Shown one piece after another: positions 7,640 to 14,773 of a stretch of 26,073 nt of DNA. Under the pieces are notes generated by a model. It worked only from the letters and a program-made list of their open reading frames with translations. It was not told where the DNA came from and did no database searches. Both the position numbers and the translations under genes were made by a program. Each line of letters opens with the position of its first letter. The first letter of the stretch is position 1. The DNA comes from a virus. Location: IMG/VR virus record IMGVR_UViG_3300049847_000240, positions 1-26,073 of that record, one strand, 5' to 3'.

Positions 7640-9422
7640 CTTGCTCTCCAGTGCTTACGCTGCCGCGTTCGCCTATAGATGCCTGAAAGCGTCTAACAAA
7701 ACGCTCTTCTTCTCTGTCTGCGTCAGCATCTCGCTTAAATGCAATGATACCTCCAAGAGTTCCAAGCAACGAAGCGATAGATATGCTATTACGCACTGCT
7801 TCTGCTATTGCAGGTAACGAATCTAAGAGATCGAACTTGTCGACCCACTTCTCATCAGGAATATCAAAGGTCTGAGATTCATTTTTAAGCATGTCATATA
7901 TTTGGGCTTCGGTTTCCTTTTCAACGTAACCGTAATTCTTATACAAGACTCGAACAGGCTCTAGTAGAGCTGCCGCCAAGATAGCCGTCGCCAACTTTTT
8001 AGGATGAGACACTACTTTGTCGGCAAGATTATAAAGGTCTGCAGACATTTTTACTAATACGAATCCTCCACCAGGAACAGCGCCATGCTTAATAGCGCCC
8101 TTGACCGCCATCCATGCATCTTCTGCACGGTCACGGCGTTCTCTAGTCTCTCCCGCAGAAGGACCAGAGATGTTCAATCTAGCTATGCCAGATGTCAGTT
8201 TGCCTATTCGCAAATTCAAATCTTTAATATCTAATTCACTTTCCGGCTTCTCCAATAAAGCTTTTAACTCATCAACGCGGATAGCCAAAGCATCTGCATC
8301 TTCGTTAGCGATCACGATAGACTTAAACCTGCTTGACTCAAATTTCTTTACACGACTGTTGGCGATCAATGCTTGACAGTCCATGTCGTTCAATGAATTG
8401 TCAACTGGATTAAATACTGGACTGCCTGTATATGCTTGCAAATCGTATAAGAAATTCGTTTTGCCATTCCATATTGGAGTTTCAGGAGTTAGGACAGGGA
8501 AGATTTTGATCAAAGAATTTGGATGCACCCAATTGACATGTAGGTCGCCAAGGAAGCTTTCTCCGAATCCATGGGCAACAAGTATTGCGCCGTTATCTCC
8601 ACGACCCGACTCTTTTATGGCATTGCCAAGTTTCGACATAGCATCAAACACTTGAGACATGTCGTTAATTACCCCATCGAAAAGAATGAACAGGGGATTG
8701 TTTAATGCAACCATGGTGCCTGTTTTGTCGTTAATAAATCCGTTAGCAGAATTACGGCAAGACTGCTCATATCCTGTTTCGATGCTATAGCCATTGACTC
8801 TCTCAATCGAGATTTTACTAGCTCCTTGACTTTCGACAATTGTCATATTGCCTTCTTCGCCAACTAAATCCATTGCATCAATGATAGACTTGGCCAACTC
8901 ATTGTCGCCATTGCCAGATAGCGTTGCCACTTTAGTCAACACTTCCGAATAGTTGTCGCCATTAACTTCAATCTTGAACGAATCGATTTTCTTCATTAAA
9001 AGCGGGACGAGTGCTTGCATCTCCCGAACTATCCGTTGAGGACTAACTCTATTGTTTTTGCTTACAACTTCGGCTATAGATTCTGCTATCGCAAACGAAA
9101 GTATGGTCGCCGTAGTTGTACCGTCGCCTGCTTCTGTCGCAGTGCGAGTAGAAGCGTCTCTGGCCGATTCCAAGATGAGTTGTTTTACGGCAGAGTCGAA
9201 CCCTAGATTCTTAATGACCGTCACTCCGTCTTTAGAAACAATCGGTTTCATATTAATTTCAGGACGCTCAATTAAGACTTGTTTGCCGCCAGGGCCGAGT
9301 GTAGCTCCCACCATTTTAGAAATATATGCCAAAGTTGCCAACACCTCTTCTTGCAGCTCATCGGACGAAGGAACCATTATTTTCCCAGCCGATTTAGGTT
9401 TTGCCGTTTGAAATAAGCTCAT
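7632..9422 (-). CDS. GroEL-like group I chaperonin
   Basis: ATP-driven protein folding chamber, probably for phage structural or replication proteins. The 596-residue protein keeps the ATPase residues of GroEL: LGPGGKQVL (42-50), DGVTVIKNL (D65), AGDGTTTATIL (D100, Thr 102-104) and the C-terminal equatorial block ERRDRAEDAW (D435) with AVPGGGF (448-454). The apical domain (about 195-380) is divergent and has extra sequence around 290-345, and the Gly/Met tail of bacterial GroEL is absent; it is ~50 residues longer than E. coli GroEL. AAGGAG six bases before the ATG fixes the start, which overlaps the upstream stop as ATGA. Phage chaperonins such as that of phage EL are known and can act without GroES; a possible GroES-like partner is at 13106-13441. 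Confidence 0.92.
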   Translation of the reverse strand: MSLFQTAKPKSAGKIMVPSSDELQEEVLATLAYISKMVGATLGPGGKQVLIERPEINMKPIVSKDGVTVIKNLGFDSAVKQLILESARDASTRTATEAGDGTTTATILSFAIAESIAEVVSKNNRVSPQRIVREMQALVPLLMKKIDSFKIEVNGDNYSEVLTKVATLSGNGDNELAKSIIDAMDLVGEEGNMTIVESQGASKISIERVNGYSIETGYEQSCRNSANGFINDKTGTMVALNNPLFILFDGVINDMSQVFDAMSKLGNAIKESGRGDNGAILVAHGFGESFLGDLHVNWVHPNSLIKIFPVLTPETPIWNGKTNFLYDLQAYTGSPVFNPVDNSLNDMDCQALIANSRVKKFESSRFKSIVIANEDADALAIRVDELKALLEKPESELDIKDLNLRIGKLTSGIARLNISGPSAGETRERRDRAEDAWMAVKGAIKHGAVPGGGFVLVKMSADLYNLADKVVSHPKKLATAILAAALLEPVRVLYKNYGYVEKETEAQIYDMLKNESQTFDIPDEKWVDKFDLLDSLPAIAEAVRNSISIASLLGTLGGIIAFKRDADADREEERFVRRFQASIGERGSVSTGEQGE

Positions 9423-10282
9423 GCAGATCTCCTTACAAGATTCAATGATTGATCAAATTTAGGGAACACTTCCTTTGCTGCTATCGGATCTTTAACGTAT
9501 CGGTATCCAGTTGCCTCTTTTGCCAACTTCTCTTTAGCCTTGTGACGCTGGCCGATTACCCATCGAGTTTGGAAGTCCTTGAAAGATCTTCCTAAAATAG
9601 TTCGAGCCTTGGCTTGGTCTGGATACCCCTGTGGATCTTGCGCCGCATTTTGAAGTAAAATAAACTCATCCCACGTCTCTATCGGAATAATGTCTTTACC
9701 AGGCTGAGCGCACTCGAACTGAAAAAACATGCTATTGGTGGCAATACGCTTGAATTCTCTACGAGGAGGCATGCTGGCTACGCCTCTTTTTGTGCGTACC
9801 AAGGTATGATCTTTGATTTTATATTTCAAAGGAATGGACTGTAGGGCATAATACGCGCTAGGACGGAAGTCGGCCTCCCACAGCAACTTGTTAGATTGCC
9901 GGATATTGTAATGGCTATGGTATACCGCTGCCCAAACTCGGATAAATCTAGTAGAACTAAAGGTTTCCGTTTTTTTGTCAAAACGACGTTTGGTTAAAAC
10001 AGAAATAAACCCATGTTTCTTTAGCTTCATAAGGTACCTGAATACGCTGCGCTCCGTCACGCCAAGAACTTTTGCCATGTCAGAATTCTTGAATTTACAG
10101 TCGCCAGTATCTCGATGCATGCAGCGCATCCATAAAAATCCCAACAGTTTCACAGCCTTCTCATTTTTCTTGCCAGATAAGTGCTTAGATACGCTTGGGA
10201 TATCTTCCGGCAATCGCATACGATTAAAGTCCGCTTCTTCTTCTGTAAATTTTCGGTTTCTAAAACCTAGTGTAGTGGTCAT
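9419..10282 (-). CDS. Winged-helix replication initiator or regulator candidate
   Basis: A 287-residue basic protein with a helix-turn-helix at residues 66-97 (FKNSDMAKVLGVTERSVFRY, then LMKLKKHGFISV), the form seen in phage replication initiators and regulators. The remaining ~190 residues are basic and unassigned. The frame is open back to a GTG at 10348, but I choose the ATG at 10282. A 21-base element before this ATG is mirrored before the divergent helicase ATG, and the GTG lies in one arm of an inverted repeat with no ribosome site. It is the first gene of the minus arm, overlapping the chaperonin ATG as ATGA. Its position beside repeats and hairpins fits an origin-binding or self-regulating protein, which is inference. 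Confidence 0.7.
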   Translation of the reverse strand: MTTTLGFRNRKFTEEEADFNRMRLPEDIPSVSKHLSGKKNEKAVKLLGFLWMRCMHRDTGDCKFKNSDMAKVLGVTERSVFRYLMKLKKHGFISVLTKRRFDKKTETFSSTRFIRVWAAVYHSHYNIRQSNKLLWEADFRPSAYYALQSIPLKYKIKDHTLVRTKRGVASMPPRREFKRIATNSMFFQFECAQPGKDIIPIETWDEFILLQNAAQDPQGYPDQAKARTILGRSFKDFQTRWVIGQRHKAKEKLAKEATGYRYVKDPIAAKEVFPKFDQSLNLVRRSA

Positions 10283-10300
10283 ATAACATGAATAGCATGT
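10280..10300 (-). promoter_or_regulatory. Start-codon element, minus copy (extended -10 and ATG)
   Basis: Read on the minus strand: TGC, then TATTCA, then TGTTAT and the ATG at 10282. It matches the plus-strand element at 10520-10540 at 18 of 21 positions with the ATGs aligned. The TGn-TATTCA looks like an extended -10 six bases before the ATG, which would give a leaderless transcript. A shared protein-binding site is the alternative. Confidence 0.5.
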
Positions 10301-10340
10301 TTTTACGAAAAGGCAGACGTTTTGTTTGGTTTTCAGGGAA

Positions 10341-10434
10341 TCTGTCACGTATGTACTGAATACTTCAGTACTTTAACTTAAAGAGAGTTTTGAAGTTAAG
10401 GTACTAATACAAGTATTAGTGCTTACATGACAGA
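10341..10434. repeat. Three hairpins inside an outer inverted repeat (cloverleaf-like)
   Basis: Outer arms 10341-10353 and 10422-10434 are complementary at 11 of 13 positions (TCTGTCA opposite TGACAGA). Inside lie three back-to-back hairpins: 10353-10360 with 10364-10371 (8 bp, 3-base loop); 10373-10379 with 10393-10399 (7 bp, 13-base loop); and 10403-10410 with 10413-10420 (8 bp, 2-base loop). Hairpins 1 and 3 both begin with GTACT and share AATAC. It is almost certainly not a tRNA. If both divergent transcripts begin at their ATGs, it is not transcribed and acts as DNA, perhaps as an origin or operator. Confidence 0.7.
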
Positions 10435-10437
10435 TTG

Positions 10438-10456
10438 ATAAGGTTACATATGGAAT
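10438..10456 (+). repeat. Direct repeat copy 1 in the divergent region
   Basis: The 19-mer ATAAGGTTACATATGGAAT matches the copy at 10477-10495 at 17 of 19 positions, 39 bp apart. AAGGTT occurs a third time at 10505-10510, 26 bp further on. Possible iteron or operator. Confidence 0.5.
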
Positions 10457-10476
10457 CCATGTACAACTTTAATCAA

Positions 10477-10495
10477 ATAAGGTTAAATATGGGAT
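10477..10495 (+). repeat. Direct repeat copy 2 in the divergent region
   Basis: The 19-mer ATAAGGTTAAATATGGGAT is the second copy of the repeat at 10438-10456. It lies in AT-rich DNA before the helicase gene. A TATAAT at 10498-10503 follows but has no good -35. Confidence 0.5.
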
Positions 10496-10519
10496 TTTAT
10501 AATCAAGGTTGTTGAGCTT

Positions 10520-10540
10520 ATATGCTATTTATGTAATATG
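10520..10540 (+). promoter_or_regulatory. Start-codon element, plus copy (extended -10 and ATG)
   Basis: Reads TGC, TATTTA, TGTAAT and the ATG at 10538. It is the mirror partner of 10280-10300. No Shine-Dalgarno precedes the ATG, and the -10-like TATTTA ends six bases before it, which suggests a leaderless message. Confidence 0.5.
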
Positions 10541-12046
10541 AGTACCATTAGGTTAAAAAATGCAGCATCTCTAATTTTGCCATATGATGACAATTTTGAA
10601 GTCAGCGATCAGATCAAACGCTTTTTGACATACACCGACAGAGGTGTGCAGTACCAACTTAAGAAAATGTCGCAGAATTATCGCTGGCAACATTCCGACC
10701 CAGATGGCTTTATGGCAAGAAAAGCGGAACTGAAAGAAGACTCTGTCAAAAGTTTAGTCTATAGAGACCCTATCTCGTTGGAACCATTGACTTACAGCGG
10801 ACTGTGGAAAGATCTCGAAACGAGATTTGGTCTGAAATTAGAAAGAACTTACGCGGACTTATCTAAGATGCCTACAATTCCTTGGAATGTCAAACCTTTT
10901 GACATGCGATATTATCAAAAAGAGGCAGTCGAAGCCTTGCTTACTGCTCAACATGGCGCAATATCTCTACCGACTGGATCTGGTAAATCTTTAGTAATTA
11001 TAAACCTTTGTAAGGAATGTCCTGTTCAAACCACGATAGTCACTCCCTCAAAACAGATCACAAATCAGCTTTACGATGATTTTGTAGCAGCTTTTGGCCT
11101 AAAACGTGTAGGCAAGTACGGTTCTGGGAAGAATGAAATTGGCAAACTGTTTACTGTTTGTACAGGTCAGGCCTTGGTGCGCTTAGAGAAAGGTACACCA
11201 GAATACGACTTCTTTTTCAAATCTAAAATGTTGATCTGGGACGAAAGCCATACAACTCCCGCCGAAACCTTTGAGCAGGTATGTATGGGGCCGCTTATAG
11301 ACACTCCGCTTAGATTTTTCGTTTCGGCCACCCAATTGCGTACCGATGGTTCGCAGATGAAACTCAAAGGCATTACTGGCCCAGTGGTTTACACTAAGGA
11401 ATTTACTGAACTTGTTGAAGAAGGCTTTTTGGCCAGACCGTCTTTCAAGATTATCAATGTGTCTGTAAACGGCTATTCTGGATACGGCGACATCAACAAA
11501 GAGGAATCTCAGCACTTGTTTTTAAATCCGAACGTAAATAAAGTTGCCGCAGATTTGGCGTTTAAGATGATCAGTCTTCAGGACAAGCCGACAGTGATAT
11601 TGATTGATAACTTCCAACAGTTCATGCACTTAAGAAACTACATTACAATTCCTTTTGAGTTTGTACATGGAGGTTCGTCTAATCGCGTCAATAAAGATAA
11701 AGTGGCATTAAGGGATTTCTTGCCAGAGGAATACTGGAAGCCTGACGTAGAAGGTGCAATAGAACGCTTTAATAACGGACAGACCAAACTTTTAATAGGC
11801 ACCTCTGCAATTAGCACAGGAGTCGATCTGAAGCCAACAGGATGCTTAATTTACCTTCAAGGAGGCATGTCTGAAGTTAAAGTTCGACAGGCTATAGGTC
11901 GAGGCACTCGTGTTACCGATACGAAAAATGCCGTAACAATATTTGATTTTAACATCCGAGGTTCTAATTCCCTAGAGCGACATTTAGCAGCGCGTCAGGA
12001 AATATATGAAACCATGGGACAAGTGACGCACTATGACCTCTCGTAA
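10538..12046 (+). CDS. SF2 DNA helicase (UvsW/RecG-like branch)
   Basis: A DExH helicase, probably acting on branched recombination or replication intermediates as T4 UvsW does. The 502-residue protein has an N-terminal domain of ~120 residues, then RYYQKEAVE (124-132), Walker A LPTGSGKS (144-151), motif II WDESH (234-238), motif III VSAT (262-265) and, in the C-terminal RecA domain, LLIGTSAISTGVD and motif VI RQAIGRGTR. All catalytic motifs are intact and the length equals that of UvsW (~500). It opens the plus arm; no ribosome site is visible and the start is covered by the mirrored start-codon element. It overlaps the sigma gene by 14 bp, so the two are co-expressed. Confidence 0.88.
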   Translation: MSTIRLKNAASLILPYDDNFEVSDQIKRFLTYTDRGVQYQLKKMSQNYRWQHSDPDGFMARKAELKEDSVKSLVYRDPISLEPLTYSGLWKDLETRFGLKLERTYADLSKMPTIPWNVKPFDMRYYQKEAVEALLTAQHGAISLPTGSGKSLVIINLCKECPVQTTIVTPSKQITNQLYDDFVAAFGLKRVGKYGSGKNEIGKLFTVCTGQALVRLEKGTPEYDFFFKSKMLIWDESHTTPAETFEQVCMGPLIDTPLRFFVSATQLRTDGSQMKLKGITGPVVYTKEFTELVEEGFLARPSFKIINVSVNGYSGYGDINKEESQHLFLNPNVNKVAADLAFKMISLQDKPTVILIDNFQQFMHLRNYITIPFEFVHGGSSNRVNKDKVALRDFLPEEYWKPDVEGAIERFNNGQTKLLIGTSAISTGVDLKPTGCLIYLQGGMSEVKVRQAIGRGTRVTDTKNAVTIFDFNIRGSNSLERHLAARQEIYETMGQVTHYDLS

Positions 12047-13067
12047 TCTTTTCCAGCAGTTCGTAGCAGAAATGAATGATGCCTTAAAGGGAGAACTTGG
12101 CGTTTCTAACCAGCGCCAATCTCTTGAATCTTTATTTAAAATGGAGAAGGAATTTAAAAAGATTTTGATGTCTGACAAGAAGACAGGTGCCGAAACTTAT
12201 ATCAAGTTCATGTGCTTCGTCCTTGACATTACTCCAGAAGCCTTGGCTTCATATCGCGCAGGTGACATTGAGAAGAAGGAGCTGGACATTAGTGGCAATA
12301 TGCTATCTTGTCGGGTTTATTTTAGGGAAAAGCAGGCTACGTTCAATTCGGAACTTTTCAAAGCATTTCATAAACTTAGACCAAACATGCTGCATAAATT
12401 TGCAATCAATTACCTATTTGTCAAATGGGTTTTACAAAACTACAAAGGACCGCATAAGAGGTCTTTAAATAAGCTTAAGAAACAGATTGAAGATCTGCGT
12501 AAACGTATTTGCGAAACCAACCTGCCACTAGCTATAAATAGAGCTAAAACTTTTTGGTCTGCCGTACCCGAATCTCACTTAGAGTACATGGACATGATCC
12601 AGGCCTCTGGAGAAGGATTGCTGGTCGCTATAGACAAATTCGTACCTCCATACAAAACGGTTTTCAGGTCGGTTGCTATCGGCAGAATGACGCTTAATCT
12701 GTCTACCGACTACAGCGCCACTATGGTTAAGATGTCTCCAAAAGATAAACGAATTCTGTATCGAACGAATAAGGCCAAGAGATCGGGCAAGGAATTGACG
12801 CAAAGCGAAGTAGCTGACTTTGTAAACAAGAGCTTTAAGGGCGTATCTCAAGAAGAAATAGCCAGGATTGAGTCCGCAGCTACTAATGTGGCAAGCTTAC
12901 ATTCCGCTCCAGAAGGAGGACTTCCTTTGGAACAGGTTTTAGCTTCCGAACAGTCGGTCGAGACCGAATGTGAAGATAGGGAATTAAAGGCAAAACTGGC
13001 CAAAGAACTGAAAGGACTCACGATTTTAGAAGTGAAAGTGTTGAAACTGAAAAATGGCGACTTGTAA
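12033..13067 (+). CDS. Phage sigma70-family factor lacking region 4.2
   Basis: Would redirect host RNA polymerase to phage promoters. The 344-residue protein has a unique N-terminal ~155 residues. Region 2 spans 160-228: ETNLPLAINRAKTFW, then the hallmark YMDMIQASGEGLLVAIDKF (185-203) and FRSVAIGRMTLNL. A region-3-like segment lies at 256-291 (TQSEVADFVNKSF, IARIESAATNVASL). The protein ends with LKGLTILEVKVLKLKNGDL, which matches the start of region 4.1 up to the Arg-x-Gly-Leu point and then stops, so the -35-binding helix-turn-helix is missing. No remnant of 4.2 is seen in the 38 bases downstream. T4 gp55, which also lacks region 4, works with coactivators, so a partner protein or extended -10 promoters may be needed. 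Its frame overlaps the helicase. Confidence 0.8.
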   Translation: MTSRNLFQQFVAEMNDALKGELGVSNQRQSLESLFKMEKEFKKILMSDKKTGAETYIKFMCFVLDITPEALASYRAGDIEKKELDISGNMLSCRVYFREKQATFNSELFKAFHKLRPNMLHKFAINYLFVKWVLQNYKGPHKRSLNKLKKQIEDLRKRICETNLPLAINRAKTFWSAVPESHLEYMDMIQASGEGLLVAIDKFVPPYKTVFRSVAIGRMTLNLSTDYSATMVKMSPKDKRILYRTNKAKRSGKELTQSEVADFVNKSFKGVSQEEIARIESAATNVASLHSAPEGGLPLEQVLASEQSVETECEDRELKAKLAKELKGLTILEVKVLKLKNGDL

Positions 13068-13079
13068 TTTAAGTTATTG

Positions 13080-13088
13080 TGCTATGAT
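13080..13088 (+). promoter_or_regulatory. Extended -10 promoter candidate before the GroES-like/SbcD genes
   Basis: TGCTATGAT in the 38-base gap between the sigma gene and the next ATG. It shares TTGTGCTAT with the candidate at 7254-7246. A TTGTAA lies 15 bases upstream, shorter than ideal. A start near 13095 would fall in the GGAGG ribosome site, so the leader would be very short. Confidence 0.35.
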
Positions 13089-13105
13089 CTAGTTGGAGGA
13101 TAGCC

Positions 13106-13441
13106 ATGAGTGTTTCTGTATCAAGTAGTTTTAGTCAAAAAGGATATTTAGCAATCAAGCAGCCACAATTTAAAAAGATTGAAGCTGCAGTGCGTGGCGG
13201 ACTTGCAGTTGCTGCGCAGAGAACGGAAATGATTTCCGTACCGCTTGTTATGTCTTATGACTTAAATGGGAAAACTATAAGTCCTCAATTTCATGAGGTT
13301 ATATTAAGAGGAGACTCTGGGCTAGCATCTTGGGCTAAACAAATATACGTATTTGGTGGTGAAGAATTTGTCCTATGTCCAGAATCTTCCGTCATTGGTA
13401 TTGCTGCAAAGACGAGCAATGCGGTTACGAGGTCGGAGTGA
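13106..13441 (+). CDS. Small beta-rich protein, possible GroES-like co-chaperonin
   Basis: A 111-residue protein whose layout resembles GroES/T4 gp31: an opening strand (QKGYLAIKQP), a Gly-rich turn RGGLAVAAQR at about residues 30-39, a loop, VILRGDSGLASWAK, then GGEEFVLCPESSVIGIAA near the end, which corresponds to the final strands of GroES. A GroEL-like chaperonin is encoded in the other arm, which supports the idea. The similarity is by layout, not strong identity, so the call is tentative; a minor virion protein is the main alternative. GGAGG six bases before the ATG supports the start. Its TGA overlaps the SbcD GTG (GTGA). Confidence 0.45.
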   Translation: MSVSVSSSFSQKGYLAIKQPQFKKIEAAVRGGLAVAAQRTEMISVPLVMSYDLNGKTISPQFHEVILRGDSGLASWAKQIYVFGGEEFVLCPESSVIGIAAKTSNAVTRSE

Positions 13442-14457
13442 AACTTTTACTTGTTGGCGATCCTCATGCTAAAAAAGAAAATCTCGAAGAGTCTGTTAGA
13501 TTAAGAGATTGGATTATAGAAACTGCCTTGGCTGAAAAGGCCAAAGTCGTTTTCATGGGTGATCAGTATGACAATATGGCCATTAAGCGCGTAGAAGTAG
13601 AAGAGTTCTGGTACGAATTTTACGATCTACTTAATGCGCGTCTTGGCGAGAATAGCTCTGTTTCTTTAACTGGCAACCATGACCTTAATTCGGACGGCAC
13701 AGCTTCGGCCATGACGGTTCATAAAAAACAAACGCAGGTTATTTCTGGCATGGGTTGGATATCTGCTGACATTGGAGCGATAAGTTTCGTTCGTAATAAT
13801 GAAGAGTTTATTCAAGAAGCTCATTTACTGTACGGCAAAGGCGCAAAAACAATTTTTTGCCATGCTGAATTCAACGGAGCAGAATATGAAAACGGATTTT
13901 ACGCACCTGGAGGCATTGACCTAGAACAATGCCCTCCGGTCATTTTTATTAGTGGACATATTCACAAGGCGCAAAAACTGAAAGCCGCCAGCGGTGCGGA
14001 AGTTATTTATATCGGTACACCAAGGCATTTGACTAGATCGGATGCTGGACAAATTAAGGGCATTTGGCTTTATGGCGAATCGGGTCATTTAGAAAAGTTT
14101 ATTCCAACTCCTGCAGGAGTGTCAGAGCCGTTCGTAGAAATAGTTGTTTCTGAAAACGAACCAGTTTCAATGACGCTCATCCCAAAGAGTCCTACCTGCA
14201 GAATTTATATCGACGTAAAGGGTACAAAAGAGTTTGTCGACGGAGTTCTTAAGAAGCTACCAGAAGGGGCTAAGGTTCGTACCTTCATTACGTCGGATGT
14301 AGTTAAGTCTGACATTAAAGAATCTGAAGGTGTTTATGTGGCACTGGAAAAATTTTTGAATAAATATTACGACTCAGAGAAAGTACCTGTCGAAATGCAG
14401 AAAGTTTTATCGACGGAGATTTTTGGCAAGCTCACAGGAAAGGTAGCCGATGTCTAA
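13438..14457 (+). CDS. SbcD/Mre11-like nuclease (T4 gp47-type)
   Basis: Nuclease half of the SbcCD complex; with the SbcC-like ATPase it would process DNA ends and branched DNA. The 339-residue protein has the metallophosphoesterase motifs in order: GDPH (D8, H10), GDQYDN (D42), GNHD (N80-D82), CHAEF (H142) and SGHIHK (H174, H176). About 160 residues of capping and C-terminal domain follow. I choose the GTG at 13438 rather than an upstream ATG at 13375. GAGG lies five bases before it, the GTG overlaps the preceding stop as GTGA, and the phosphoesterase strand begins directly (VKLLLVGDPH). Its partner gene is 7 kb away on the opposite strand, although sbcC and sbcD are normally adjacent. Confidence 0.9.
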   Translation: MKLLLVGDPHAKKENLEESVRLRDWIIETALAEKAKVVFMGDQYDNMAIKRVEVEEFWYEFYDLLNARLGENSSVSLTGNHDLNSDGTASAMTVHKKQTQVISGMGWISADIGAISFVRNNEEFIQEAHLLYGKGAKTIFCHAEFNGAEYENGFYAPGGIDLEQCPPVIFISGHIHKAQKLKAASGAEVIYIGTPRHLTRSDAGQIKGIWLYGESGHLEKFIPTPAGVSEPFVEIVVSENEPVSMTLIPKSPTCRIYIDVKGTKEFVDGVLKKLPEGAKVRTFITSDVVKSDIKESEGVYVALEKFLNKYYDSEKVPVEMQKVLSTEIFGKLTGKVADV

Positions 14458-14773
14458 AGCAACGCTAATGGAACAATTGGCTTTACTTAAAGGCATGACG
14501 CTGCGCACTGGAGCTATACATGAGGCTCAGGCTTTACAGTTGAAGATGTGGCCGATGATGATTCCTGACGTAGATAAGGCAGAAGCTCAAGTTGATACGG
14601 AACGCAAGATTGTTACTTACAAATGCGAAGCTGGGTCAACCAGAGCCACTAAGAAGAAGCGAGAGACCATGGACAATATCGTTACTTGGACAAGAAAAAT
14701 ACTCTGGGACGACACTGTTGTGGTCTTCATTTTAAACAATAAGACGGTATATGACACAAGAAACATCGAATAG
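14450..14773 (+). CDS. Hypothetical protein between SbcD and small terminase
   Basis: A 107-residue protein with no recognised domain. It has a hydrophobic N-terminal helix with many Met (LMEQLALLKGMTLRTG, LKMWPMMIP), a basic segment near 65-70 (TKKKRE) and an end with WTRKILWDDTVVVFILN. AAGG six bases before the ATG supports the start. It overlaps the SbcD stop by 8 bp and the next gene by 23 bp. It may belong to the transition from DNA metabolism to packaging genes; no function can be read from it. Confidence 0.65.
   Translation: MSKATLMEQLALLKGMTLRTGAIHEAQALQLKMWPMMIPDVDKAEAQVDTERKIVTYKCEAGSTRATKKKRETMDNIVTWTRKILWDDTVVVFILNNKTVYDTRNIE

Noticed and set aside
10283-10348. GTG at 10348 as start of the replication-type gene
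   Set aside because: No ribosome site, and it lies in an arm of the outer inverted repeat. The mirrored start element points to 10282.
10341-10434. tRNA or tRNA-like gene from the cloverleaf pairing
   Set aside because: Loops are 3, 13 and 2 bases, stems are 8, 7 and 8 bp, and no anticodon loop, T-loop GTTC or CCA-like end is present.
10498-10503. TATAAT before the helicase as its main promoter
   Set aside because: No -35 or TGn extension, and the resulting leader would still lack a Shine-Dalgarno. Kept only as a remark.
13375-13437. ATG at 13375 as start of SbcD
   Set aside because: It would overlap the upstream gene by 67 bp. The GTG at 13438 has a good ribosome site, a GTGA overlap and begins at the phosphoesterase strand.
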